38,621 bases of DNA from Candidatus Woesearchaeota archaeon (GCA_016929895.1 JAFGHW010000027.1:1-38621); one strand, 5' to 3'; counted from the stretch's first letter, positions 18,005-27,177 are shown. Numbers and translations are program-made. The notes: a model not told the origin generated them from the sequence alone.

Positions 18005-19357
18005 TTACTTGTTTTTTTCTATAAAGATTTGTATTGCTCTGACTGCATTGTGCGGGAATTCAAAACATGGAATTCCTTTTTCTTCTATTTGTTTTCTTAA
18101 TTCTATTGCGTATTCGCTTCCTGTTGTTACTGTAATTAGTGGTTTTTTTGCGGTTTTATTTAATTTTTCTAGTGAATCCACGATGCTTCTCTGCCCGATT
18201 AATGGTGTTTGAGGCAAAACTACTGCCAAGATTATATCTACTTTGTTATCTTTAAGATAAGCAGTTATTGAATCAATATATCTTTGTATGTCTGCATCTC
18301 CTAATATGTCTGTTGGATTTTTGACTACTGCTATTTTGGGCATTTTTTTCTTTAGAGCTCGTAATGTTGATGAATGTGGTTCTGCCATTTCTAGTCCAAA
18401 TGTTTCTATTGCATCTGTGCATAATATCCCATATCCTCCGCCATTTGTTATAACTTGTATTCGTTTTCCTTTGGGTTTTATTTGGACTTTTTCAAAAATT
18501 CTTAAGTAATCAAACATTTCTTCTAAATTATGTGCGGTTATTATTCCTGCTTGTTTAAATGCTCCAAAATATACTTCTGCTTGTCCTGCCAGGCTTCCTG
18601 TGTGGCTCATTGTTGCTTCGCTTCCTTTTTTGCTTGTTCCGCCTTTTATTGCTATGATTGTTTTTTTCTTGCTTACTTTTTTGCAGACTTCTAAAAATCT
18701 TCTTCCATCTAAAATACCTTCGACATACAAGCATATTACTTTTGTTTCTGGGTCTTCTCCTAGATATTCTATCAAGTCTGTTTCATTGACATTCATGGCA
18801 TTACCATAACTAATGAATTTTGAAAACCCATATCCTTCTTCTGCTGCTAAATCTAATATTGCTGAGCCTGATGCTCCTGATTGTGATACAAATGCTATTG
18901 TTCCTGGTTTTGGCCGTTTTAATCTTGTTCTGGGAAGAAATAAAGTATCTATTCCATATGTTGAATATATTCCTAAACAATTTGGTCCTATGCATTTGAT
19001 TTTATGCTTTTCAAGTGCTCGTTGTAACTGATTATCCAATTTATAATTCCCGACTTCTTTAAATCCTGCAGTAATTATAATCACATTTCTTATTTTTTTC
19101 TTTCCGCAGTCTTCTACTGCTTTGATTGCAAACTTTGCAGGCACTGCTATTACTGCTAAATCGATTTTTCCGTCTATATCTCTTACATTCTTATATGTTG
19201 GATATCCCATTACTTCTTGAGCATTTGGATTTACAGCAAATACCTCTCCTTTAAATGGCAAACTTAGAAAGTTTTGAAAGATAACATTGCCTACTTTTCC
19301 TTCTTCTTTTGATGCTCCAATCACAGCAACTCTTTGAGCTTGGAAAAAGTTTTTCAT
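18005..19357 (-). CDS. acdA: Acetate--CoA ligase (ADP-forming) alpha subunit
   Basis: CoA-binding RVAVIGASKEEGKVGNVIFQNF, GPNCLGIY, FVSQSGASGSAILDLA, SHTGSLAGQAEVYFGAFKQAGI. Confidence 0.92.
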   Translation of the reverse strand: MKNFFQAQRVAVIGASKEEGKVGNVIFQNFLSLPFKGEVFAVNPNAQEVMGYPTYKNVRDIDGKIDLAVIAVPAKFAIKAVEDCGKKKIRNVIIITAGFKEVGNYKLDNQLQRALEKHKIKCIGPNCLGIYSTYGIDTLFLPRTRLKRPKPGTIAFVSQSGASGSAILDLAAEEGYGFSKFISYGNAMNVNETDLIEYLGEDPETKVICLYVEGILDGRRFLEVCKKVSKKKTIIAIKGGTSKKGSEATMSHTGSLAGQAEVYFGAFKQAGIITAHNLEEMFDYLRIFEKVQIKPKGKRIQVITNGGGYGILCTDAIETFGLEMAEPHSSTLRALKKKMPKIAVVKNPTDILGDADIQRYIDSITAYLKDNKVDIILAVVLPQTPLIGQRSIVDSLEKLNKTAKKPLITVTTGSEYAIELRKQIEEKGIPCFEFPHNAVRAIQIFIEKNK

Positions 19358-19459
19358 TATTACCTCTTTTATGTTAGTCTATTATATATGTATAAAAATG
19401 TTTTGTTAGAAAAGTGTATTATTAATAATACAAATATTTATTAACAATAAATATATTTT

Positions 19460-19825
19460 ATGACTAAAATGAGTAATGCTTTGATTCCTCCAATTCGCAG
19501 AAGTGAATTAGAAGAAGAGTGGGAAGTGCCAGAAGAGCTTACAGGGATTACTGTTAATAGTTTTGAAGAGCTAAAATCTAAATTTCCAGGTAAAGAAGTT
19601 TTTCTTGATGGAAAGCGTAGTAATAAAGAGAGGTTTGATAGATATTCTGCGCATTGGTTAGAAGGAGACGACCCTGTAGTAAAGTATATTGCGTATGGTT
19701 GTCCAAATTGTAAGAAAATTGTTATTGGTCCTCCGAAAATAAATGAAACAGATATGTTTGGAAACCCTGAGCAACGTAAAACTTATGACTGCGTTATTTG
19801 TAACAGGTATATGGGTGGATGGTAA
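19460..19825 (+). CDS. Hypothetical zinc-ribbon protein
   Basis: CPNCKK ... CVICNRYMGGW two-knuckle arrangement. Confidence 0.6.
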   Translation: MTKMSNALIPPIRRSELEEEWEVPEELTGITVNSFEELKSKFPGKEVFLDGKRSNKERFDRYSAHWLEGDDPVVKYIAYGCPNCKKIVIGPPKINETDMFGNPEQRKTYDCVICNRYMGGW

Positions 19826-19869
19826 TCCTGCAAAAACATTTATAAACTCTTTCTACAAAATATTCTAGT

Positions 19870-21069
19870 ATGAACAAAAAAGAGGTTTTTGCTTGGAGTA
19901 TTTATGACATGGCTAATACTGCTTTCTCTGCTTTGTTTGTTACTTTTTTCTATCCATTGTACATAAAACATTTCTTGGGTGGAACAGAGTTTCAAATCGG
20001 TTTGGTATTTGGATTATCAATGCTTTTGGTTGCTTTGTTTGTTCCTTTTATCGGCGCTTTTTCAGACCGTTTGGGCAAAAGAATTCCTTTTATCATGTTT
20101 TTTACTGTTGTTTGTTGCTTGTTTACTTTTGCTGTGGTTTTTGTTGGTTTAAAATTTGCTTTGTTGTTTGGTTTTATTGCTAATTTCTTTTATCATGCTG
20201 CTTTGACTGTTTATAATGCGCTTCTTCCTAAGATTGCTAAAAAGCATGAATGGGGTTGGGTTTCTGGTATTGGTGTTGCTGTTGGTTATGCAGGTACTTT
20301 GCTTAGTCTTGTTATGGCAGTGATTATTCTTAATTATTTTGGCTGGGAAAGTACTGCGGGTATCAAAGCAATGTTTCCTGCAACTGCTTTGTTTTTCTTT
20401 GGCTTTTCTTTGATTACTTATGTTTTTATTAAGGAAAAAAGGAATAAAAAGAATAATTTATCTAAGGATATTAAGCATTCTTTTAGCGCAGTTGCAAATA
20501 CTTTAAAGAATATTAAGAAACACAAGGGATTATTATTTTTTATAGGTTCTATGTTTATGTATGTTAATGCTATTAATGCTGTGATTGTTTTTCTTTATTT
20601 ATACGGTCGTGCTGAGATTGGTTTGTCTGTCAAGTCTTTTATGTTGGTGTATATTATTTTTGCATTAGCTGCAGTTGTTGGTTCTTTTATTTTTGGAAAG
20701 ATTACAGATGTTATTGGTCCTAAAAGAACATTAGGTATTGCTGGTTTCATATGGTTGATTACTTCTATTATTTTGTTTAATGTTTCTTCATTAACTGCTT
20801 TTTTTATTGCAGGTATTCTTGGGGGTATTGCTTTGGGAACTGTTTGGACTGCCATGAGGCCTTTGACTATTCAACTCAGTCCTAAAAAGAATATTGGCCA
20901 GTTTTTTGGTTTTGTCGAGTTAACTGACAAATTCTCTGGAGTTATTGGGCCTATCATTTTTGGGTTTTTGGCAACTAATTTTAATTATAAGATTGCTATC
21001 CTTTCCTTGCTTGTTTTTTTCGCAGCAGGTTTGGTTTTATTATGGTTTGTGCCGGGTGATAAAAGATGA
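19870..21069 (+). CDS. MFS transporter (UMF1/Atg22-like)
   Basis: EVFAWSIYDMANTAFSALFVTFFYPLYI, GAFSDRLGKRIPFI, ~12 TM segments. Confidence 0.85.
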   Translation: MNKKEVFAWSIYDMANTAFSALFVTFFYPLYIKHFLGGTEFQIGLVFGLSMLLVALFVPFIGAFSDRLGKRIPFIMFFTVVCCLFTFAVVFVGLKFALLFGFIANFFYHAALTVYNALLPKIAKKHEWGWVSGIGVAVGYAGTLLSLVMAVIILNYFGWESTAGIKAMFPATALFFFGFSLITYVFIKEKRNKKNNLSKDIKHSFSAVANTLKNIKKHKGLLFFIGSMFMYVNAINAVIVFLYLYGRAEIGLSVKSFMLVYIIFALAAVVGSFIFGKITDVIGPKRTLGIAGFIWLITSIILFNVSSLTAFFIAGILGGIALGTVWTAMRPLTIQLSPKKNIGQFFGFVELTDKFSGVIGPIIFGFLATNFNYKIAILSLLVFFAAGLVLLWFVPGDKR

Positions 21070-21665
21070 AAACTGTTGATGAATCATTACAATTTATAAG
21101 CAAATATTTGCCTGTTGCTGAAAGTTATACTGTAAAAAGCATTGATCAAATTAAGCCGGAGTTTCCTTTGGTATTAAAGATAGTTTCCAGTAAGTTTATT
21201 CATAAAACTGAAGTTAAAGGAATTAGAATTGTTAATAATCAGGAAGGATTGGTAAAGAATTTTAATGAACTTAAAAAAATCAAGGGTACTAAAGCTATTT
21301 TGGTTCAGGAGTTTGTTAAAGGAACTGAATTGATTATTGGAATAAAAAAGGATTCTTCTTTTGGTCATGCAATTATGTTTGGTATTGGCGGAGTTATGGT
21401 TGAATTGTTAAAAGATGTTTCTTTTAGGATTTGTCCTATCAATGATAAGGATGCTGAATCCATGATTAACGAATTAAAATCAAAGGAGTTGTTGACTGGT
21501 TTTCGCGGCCAGGCTCCGGTTAATCTTAAACTTTTAAAAAAAATCCTTGTTAAAGCCTCAAATATTCCTGTGAAAAATAAAAATATAACAGAATTGGATA
21601 TTAATCCTTTGATTATTAATGAAAGACAGGCATTGGCTGTTGATGCTAGGCTAGAACTCGATTAA
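21066..21665 (+). CDS. acdB: Acetate--CoA ligase (ADP-forming) beta subunit (ATP-grasp)
   Basis: FPLVLKIVSSKFIHKTEVKGIRI, ILVQEFVKGTELIIGIKKDSSFGHAIMFGIGGVMVELLKDVSFRICPI, ELDINPLI; ATGA overlap with MFS gene. Confidence 0.92.
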   Translation: MKTVDESLQFISKYLPVAESYTVKSIDQIKPEFPLVLKIVSSKFIHKTEVKGIRIVNNQEGLVKNFNELKKIKGTKAILVQEFVKGTELIIGIKKDSSFGHAIMFGIGGVMVELLKDVSFRICPINDKDAESMINELKSKELLTGFRGQAPVNLKLLKKILVKASNIPVKNKNITELDINPLIINERQALAVDARLELD

Positions 21666-21861
21666 GGCATTCTTGTTTTGGCACGATTTTATTCCCGCAT
21701 ACGCATTCTCTGCTGTAGCATTTGCACATTACTCCGTTTATTTCGCATATATCTTGCCCCAGAACATCTTTAACCACATATGATTTTATACTGTCGCCCC
21801 ATAAGGAGCCAAGAAATATTACAAGCAGGAGAATAAAGGCAAATAATATTGCGTATTTCAT
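21646..21861 (-). CDS. Small membrane-anchored Cys-rich protein
   Basis: MKYAILFAFILLLVIFLGSLWGD signal/anchor followed by six cysteines. Confidence 0.5.
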   Translation of the reverse strand: MKYAILFAFILLLVIFLGSLWGDSIKSYVVKDVLGQDICEINGVMCKCYSRECVCGNKIVPKQECLNRVLA

Positions 21862-21962
21862 AGGTCTACTATTGGGCATTCCCTATTTATATTTTGCCTT
21901 TTTTAGGGGCAACCTTTAAATACTTCTAAACTAAAATAATTACTATTCAGGGGGGAATTATC

Positions 21963-22121
21963 ATCGAAAAGAAGAAGTACAAATGCAGTGCTTGTAATTG
22001 GAAATTTTCTAGAAATTACAAGCCAGGCTTATGTCCTTATTGCGGCCGTGCTTGTATAGAAGAATCTGCAGACACTTCTGCCGGCAGCATGGTAAAGGAA
22101 ATCGAAGAATTAGGCAAGTGA
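21963..22121 (+). CDS. Zinc-ribbon/rubredoxin-like microprotein with non-canonical start (absent from ORF track)
   Basis: Open frame IEKKKYKCSACNWKFSRNYKPGLCPYCGRACIEESADTSAGSMVKEIEELGK*. Preceded by GGGGGGAA and TATA-like CCTTTAAATAC; no in-frame ATG/GTG/TTG between upstream stop (21927) and the first Cys. Confidence 0.7.
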   Translation: MEKKKYKCSACNWKFSRNYKPGLCPYCGRACIEESADTSAGSMVKEIEELGK

Positions 22122-23282
22122 GATTATATTTTCTATTGCCGTGATTGCTTTTTCAATATCTTCTTTTGTGTTGTATGCAAACAAGGATATTCTAACACTT
22201 CCTTTCATATTATGTTTATTAAACCATGAGTGACAGCAGTGTGCTCCGCTTCTGACAGCTATATCCAAAGAATTGTCTAATATTATTGCCACTTCATGCG
22301 GGTCCATCCCTTTTATGTTAAAGCTGAATATGCTTCCTCTTTTTTCTGGTTCTTTATGTCCAACTATATCCACCTTATCCCCTAGAGCTTCAGTTAATCG
22401 TTTATTCAATCCTATTTCGTGTTTTCTTATGTTTTCCATTCCTATTTTGGATAAATATTTTATGGCTTCTCCAAAACCGATTATTCCTGCATAATGTTGC
22501 AAACCAGCTTCAAATTTTTCAGGCGGTTTTAAAAATGTGCAGGTTTCATATGTTGATTCTTCTATTGTTTCTCCGCCGACTATGAATGGTTTTATTTGTT
22601 CTAATAGGTGGTATTTTCCATACAGCATTCCTATTCCGCTTGGTCCCATCATTTTATGGCCAGAGCACGCAAAGAAATCTACGTCTAATTTTTGTACATC
22701 TATTGCTCTGTGCGGAGCAGATTGCGCCCCGTCTAATAGAACCAGACTTCCATTTGAATGCGCAAGTTTAATCATTTCTGAGATAGGCTGTGAAGTTCCG
22801 TCTAAATTGGATGTTTGAAGTGTTGCGATTAGTTTAACATTTGGATTTAGTTTGGATTTAAAGTCTTCAATATTTCCAAATTCAAATATTTCGTGTTTTA
22901 TTCCTTTTTTAACAAGCATTTGCCATGGAACCAGATTTGAATTATGTTCTTTGTCAGAACTTAAGACAGTATCTCCTTCTTTCAAATCAAGAGAGTTTGC
23001 TATTAAGTTTATTGATTCTGTTGTGTTTCGCGTAAATATTATTTCTTGCGGCTTTTTTGCATTAAAGAATTTTTGCAGTATTTTTCTTGCATTATTTACT
23101 TGTTCATCTACTTTTTTCCCTAGTTTATGATAGCTTCGGCCTCCGCAGGCAGGATATTCATTGTAGTATTCATTAATTTTTTCAATTACCTGAATTGGGC
23201 GCAGTGTTTGGCATGCATTGTCCAGATAGATTATTCCTTTGGATAGCACAGGAAAATCTTTTCGTATTTGTTCAGGGTTCAT
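22110..23282 (-). CDS. Cysteine desulfurase (SufS-like)
   Basis: IYLDNACQTLRP, FTRNTTESINLIANSL, SSDKEHNSNLVPWQ, DGAQSAPH, ACSGHKMMGPSGIGMLYGK, RSGAHCCHSWF. Confidence 0.93.
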   Translation of the reverse strand: MNPEQIRKDFPVLSKGIIYLDNACQTLRPIQVIEKINEYYNEYPACGGRSYHKLGKKVDEQVNNARKILQKFFNAKKPQEIIFTRNTTESINLIANSLDLKEGDTVLSSDKEHNSNLVPWQMLVKKGIKHEIFEFGNIEDFKSKLNPNVKLIATLQTSNLDGTSQPISEMIKLAHSNGSLVLLDGAQSAPHRAIDVQKLDVDFFACSGHKMMGPSGIGMLYGKYHLLEQIKPFIVGGETIEESTYETCTFLKPPEKFEAGLQHYAGIIGFGEAIKYLSKIGMENIRKHEIGLNKRLTEALGDKVDIVGHKEPEKRGSIFSFNIKGMDPHEVAIILDNSLDIAVRSGAHCCHSWFNKHNMKGSVRISLFAYNTKEDIEKAITAIENIISLA

Positions 23283-23718
23283 TTTGCACCTTTGAAGATT
23301 TATCAACGCTGTATAGTATTTCTTCTTTTTGTCCGTTGCATTCTGTAAATAACCCGCTTTTTAATTCTCCTGCGGCGTCATAAATACAAAAATTATTTGA
23401 GCCAGGACCATTGCAATTTCCGTAAGATACATAATTGTAAACTCCATAAGCAGAATACATCAAACTGCCTATCATTACTAAGACAAGAATCCATGAGAAT
23501 ATCTCAAAATTTTTGTACACTACTTTTGCTATTTTAGGACTTTTTTGCATTATTTTCCCGACTACCTTGCTTTTCAGTCTCGTATCCAGGCCTGTTCTGC
23601 ATTTTCTTAAAGTCATTCGCAAGAATACGCATTCAAATGCCTCTTTTGCTAATGGTCTGTGGCTTGCTGAGAATATTGCTAATATACTAAAGATTACTAA
23701 GGCAATTATGCAAATCAT
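23272..23718 (-). CDS. Hypothetical membrane protein
   Basis: Two hydrophobic segments, C-terminal Cys-containing extracytoplasmic-like region. Confidence 0.5.
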   Translation of the reverse strand: MICIIALVIFSILAIFSASHRPLAKEAFECVFLRMTLRKCRTGLDTRLKSKVVGKIMQKSPKIAKVVYKNFEIFSWILVLVMIGSLMYSAYGVYNYVSYGNCNGPGSNNFCIYDAAGELKSGLFTECNGQKEEILYSVDKSSKVQNEP

Positions 23719-23723
23719 TATTT

Positions 23724-24548
23724 TTACTCCTCGCGGGTATTTATTATTTGATTTGTTTCTAAATCTTTGTATACAATATCTTTAGTCATATCAAATCCTG
23801 TAAATATGTGTGTTCCATCTTCTCCTACTATGCCCAGTTGTTCCCACATCATTTGTATTGAAGGGTAGTCTTTTGCTTCTGATGTCATTAGTACTGTTGG
23901 AATCTTGGTTATTTCATATTTTTCAACTAATTCTTTTCCTTTTTCGCTCGAAATGTCGATTTCCTCTTCGTTTGCTATGTATATCCCAAATGCGATTTCT
24001 AATACATCTTTGTGTTGTTTTACATCATAGCATTCTTTGCAACTTTCGTCAGAAAGATACGTTAGGTTTACCAGGCCTATTACTTTTTGTTTTTCTATGT
24101 TAACATATGGTGGCGGCACATCTTCTAAAATTGCTCCGTCTTTAATGTCTCTAAATCCTTTTAAAGGTAATTTGCCAGTATCTCCTTGTATTATCAATGC
24201 AGGTATTTTGTTTATGTTGTGTGTTTTAATTAGTTCTTTTGCTTCTCGGCTTGATGCGTCTATTACATTTGATTGTTTAATATTTAGAAATGGTACTGTT
24301 TTCATTTCTTGCACTACTTGCGCCATGTCAAAGCAGATTGGACATTTTTTGGTTATTATAGCAGTTATAAGTACATCTACTGATTCTATTGAGCCAATTT
24401 CTTTGGTTTCTACTTTTTTTGATGTTTTGATATTTTTATAATAATATAATCCAGCAAGAGCAAGACTTATCGCGATTAATACTGCTATTGCGATTATTAA
24501 TGTGTTTTTTTTGAGTTTTATTGTTTCTTCATCTTTTTTATTTGCCAT
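23724..24548 (-). CDS. Membrane-anchored tandem thioredoxin-like domain protein
   Basis: N-terminal TM, two CxxC motifs (CPICFDMAQ, CKECYDVKQ), each followed by NKIPALII / TKIPTVLMT cis-Pro-like segments. Confidence 0.75.
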   Translation of the reverse strand: MANKKDEETIKLKKNTLIIAIAVLIAISLALAGLYYYKNIKTSKKVETKEIGSIESVDVLITAIITKKCPICFDMAQVVQEMKTVPFLNIKQSNVIDASSREAKELIKTHNINKIPALIIQGDTGKLPLKGFRDIKDGAILEDVPPPYVNIEKQKVIGLVNLTYLSDESCKECYDVKQHKDVLEIAFGIYIANEEEIDISSEKGKELVEKYEITKIPTVLMTSEAKDYPSIQMMWEQLGIVGEDGTHIFTGFDMTKDIVYKDLETNQIINTREE

Positions 24549-24605
24549 TATTATTGCCTCCTCGTGAGATAAAGTTTAAATACTATATCTCTATTTTTAA
24601 ATGTT

Positions 24606-26309
24606 ATGGATAGTGATGTTAAAAAGCTTATTAAAAAATGGGCATTGCAGAACGCGGTTAATTTTGGAGGGAATGCCAGTCCCGGAGCAGTTATTGGTAA
24701 ATTAATCGCCGAGATGCCTGATATTAAGTCTGATTTAAAAAAATTAAGTCCTTTGATTCATGAAATCATTCATGAAGTTAATTCTATGGCTAATGATGAA
24801 CAAATTAATGCTTTAAAAAAAATCGCGCCAGAATTATTAGAGGCAAAAGCAAAGGAAAAACATGCGGGATTAAAGCAGTTGCCTGATGCAGAGAAAGGCA
24901 AAATCATTGTTCGTATTGAGCCTTCTCCTTCAGGTCCTTTGCATATCGGCCATGCATATGGTATTGGTATCAATTATAGTTATGCTAAAATGTATGACGG
25001 CAAGTTTATTGTGAGAATAGCAGATACTGCTCCTGATAATATTTATGCTCCTGCGTATAAATTAATAGAACGTGATGCAAATTGGCTCACTGAAAATGGT
25101 GTTTCTCAGCTGATTATTCAGTCAGATAGGCTGGATAAATACTATAAAGTTGCTGAAAAATTGATTTCTGACTGCACTGCCTATGTTTGCACTTGCAGCG
25201 GAGATGATTTTCGTGCTTTAATTGGTAAAAAACAAGCATGTCCGTGCCGTGATATTTCCCAAAAAGAGAATTTGTTGCGCTGGGCCAAGATGTTTAGTGA
25301 TTTTAAGCCTGGAGAAGCTGTTGTTCGTATTAAAACTGATGTCGAGCATTCTAATCCTGCTATGCGTGACTGGCCTGCTTTGAGGATTAATGAGCATGTT
25401 CATCCCCGGCAGAAAGATAAATATCGTGTTTGGCCTTTGATGAATTTTGCTGTTGCTGTTGATGATTATGATTTAGGCTTGACTCATGTTATTAACGGCA
25501 AAGAGCATGCTGATAATGCTAAACGCCAAAATTATATCTTTGATTATATGGGATGGAAAAAGCCGGCTTATATTAATTGGGGCAGAATTAATTTTCAGGG
25601 TTTTGAAGTGAGTTGTTCTAAGACAAAGGAGAAAATTCAGCAGGGAGAATTTGATGATTGGGATGATATTAGACTGCCTTTTTTGCCTGCTTTGCGAAGA
25701 AGGGGTTATCAGCCGGGGGCTTTTATTAAATTAGCCATGGATATCGGCTTAACACTTACTGACAAAACTGTCAGCATGGAAGAATTTTTTAAAAATTTAA
25801 ACGCGCATAATAAAGATATTATCGACTCTAAATCCAGCAGGTTCTTTTTTGTTGATGATCCTGTGGAAATTGAAATTAAGGATATTCCTGAATTAAAAGT
25901 AGAAATTAACAAACATCCTGACTTTCCAAAAAGGGGCAAGAGGATTTTTTTGGCTAAGAATAGATTTTACATTCAAAGGGATGATTGGGCTAAAATAAAA
26001 AATAATAAATTATACCGATTGATGGATTGTGCAAATTTTATCCGAAGAAACAAGGTTTATGCTTTTGACAGCACAGAGTATGAGAACTATAAGACTTTTG
26101 GTGATTTTATAATGCACTGGCTTCCTGTTAGTGATGATTTGGTTAATGTTGAAATCTTAATGCCTGATAAAACTGTTAGAAAGGGTTTTGGCGAGCCTGA
26201 TTTGAAAAACATCAGCAAAGGCGATATTGTTCAATTGGAAAGGTTTGGTTTCTGTCGATTAGACAAAATCGAAAATGATAAGTTAACTTTTTGGTATGCG
26301 CACAGATAA
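24606..26309 (+). CDS. gltX: Glutamyl-tRNA synthetase (archaeal type)
   Basis: PSPSGPLHIGHAYGIG, Zn site CTCSGDDF...CPCRD, SCSKTKEKIQQGEFDDWDDIRLPFLPALRRRGYQPGAF. Confidence 0.93.
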   Translation: MDSDVKKLIKKWALQNAVNFGGNASPGAVIGKLIAEMPDIKSDLKKLSPLIHEIIHEVNSMANDEQINALKKIAPELLEAKAKEKHAGLKQLPDAEKGKIIVRIEPSPSGPLHIGHAYGIGINYSYAKMYDGKFIVRIADTAPDNIYAPAYKLIERDANWLTENGVSQLIIQSDRLDKYYKVAEKLISDCTAYVCTCSGDDFRALIGKKQACPCRDISQKENLLRWAKMFSDFKPGEAVVRIKTDVEHSNPAMRDWPALRINEHVHPRQKDKYRVWPLMNFAVAVDDYDLGLTHVINGKEHADNAKRQNYIFDYMGWKKPAYINWGRINFQGFEVSCSKTKEKIQQGEFDDWDDIRLPFLPALRRRGYQPGAFIKLAMDIGLTLTDKTVSMEEFFKNLNAHNKDIIDSKSSRFFFVDDPVEIEIKDIPELKVEINKHPDFPKRGKRIFLAKNRFYIQRDDWAKIKNNKLYRLMDCANFIRRNKVYAFDSTEYENYKTFGDFIMHWLPVSDDLVNVEILMPDKTVRKGFGEPDLKNISKGDIVQLERFGFCRLDKIENDKLTFWYAHR

Positions 26310-26363
26310 ATTTATATATAACCTATTCCCGTTCTATTCTATTAAATTATGGGGGATGATACA

Positions 26364-26525
26364 ATGATTGTAGTTAAAGCAAAAATTAAAGAAATAACAG
26401 GAGAATGTAATGTTTCAGGCGATTTTGCCGAAGCTCTTGATAAAAAAGTTACTCAATTAGTTAAGGATGCATGCGAAAGAGCAAAGAATAATAACAGAAG
26501 GACAGTTATGGCTAAGGATATTTGA
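26364..26525 (+). CDS. DUF1931-type / face-to-face-like histone-fold protein (53 aa), absent from ORF track
   Basis: Translation MIVVKAKIKEITGECNVSGDFAEALDKKVTQLVKDACERAKNNNRRTVMAKDI; histone-fold-like RRTVxxxDI end; preceded by GGGGGATGAT. Confidence 0.85.
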   Translation: MIVVKAKIKEITGECNVSGDFAEALDKKVTQLVKDACERAKNNNRRTVMAKDI

Positions 26526-26586
26526 TTTTTTATTTTTTTTTATTAATTAGAAAGCTTTATATTTTTACTATCATTTCTTACAGGCA

Positions 26587-27177
26587 ATGTACGAGATTGA
26601 ACTAAGGTCTATTGTTGATGATTTTGATTCTATCAAATCTAAATTAGACAATTTTGCTAAACCTATTGAATTAGAAGAAAAAGAAGTTACTATATTTTTT
26701 ACTAATCCGCATAATAGTAAATTTGATTTAAGATTGAAATTGACAAAAAATAAGAATATTCTTAGTTTCAAAGAAAGTTTGGACAAAACTGCAAGAAAGG
26801 AAATTGAATCAGAAGTTTCCAATTCTTATTCAATATACTCATTACTTCTTCAATCTGGTTTTGCCGTCAAAATGATTGTTGCGCGAATAAAATATATTTA
26901 TAAATACAACAAATTTGATATTTTATTAAATAAAATTCTCAATTGGGGCGATGCAGTCGAGGTCGAAAGAATAGTAGAAGACGAAACCGATGCTGAAAAG
27001 ATTGAAGAAGAGATTAAGGAATTTATTAATACAAAATTAGGATTGCCGCAATTACTGAGCAAAGAAGAACTATTATCCCGAAATGAGAAATACGCCAAAA
27101 ACATTAAATTAGAAAATATTGATTTTAACAAACTATTAAGATATATCAATGATAAAGAAGATAATTTATTCTTTTGA
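26587..27177 (+). CDS. CYTH domain protein (class IV adenylate cyclase/thiamine-triphosphatase family)
   Basis: MYEIELRSIV..., KFDLRLKLTKNKNILSFKES, KFDILLNKILNWGDAVEVERIVED. Confidence 0.85.
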   Translation: MYEIELRSIVDDFDSIKSKLDNFAKPIELEEKEVTIFFTNPHNSKFDLRLKLTKNKNILSFKESLDKTARKEIESEVSNSYSIYSLLLQSGFAVKMIVARIKYIYKYNKFDILLNKILNWGDAVEVERIVEDETDAEKIEEEIKEFINTKLGLPQLLSKEELLSRNEKYAKNIKLENIDFNKLLRYINDKEDNLFF

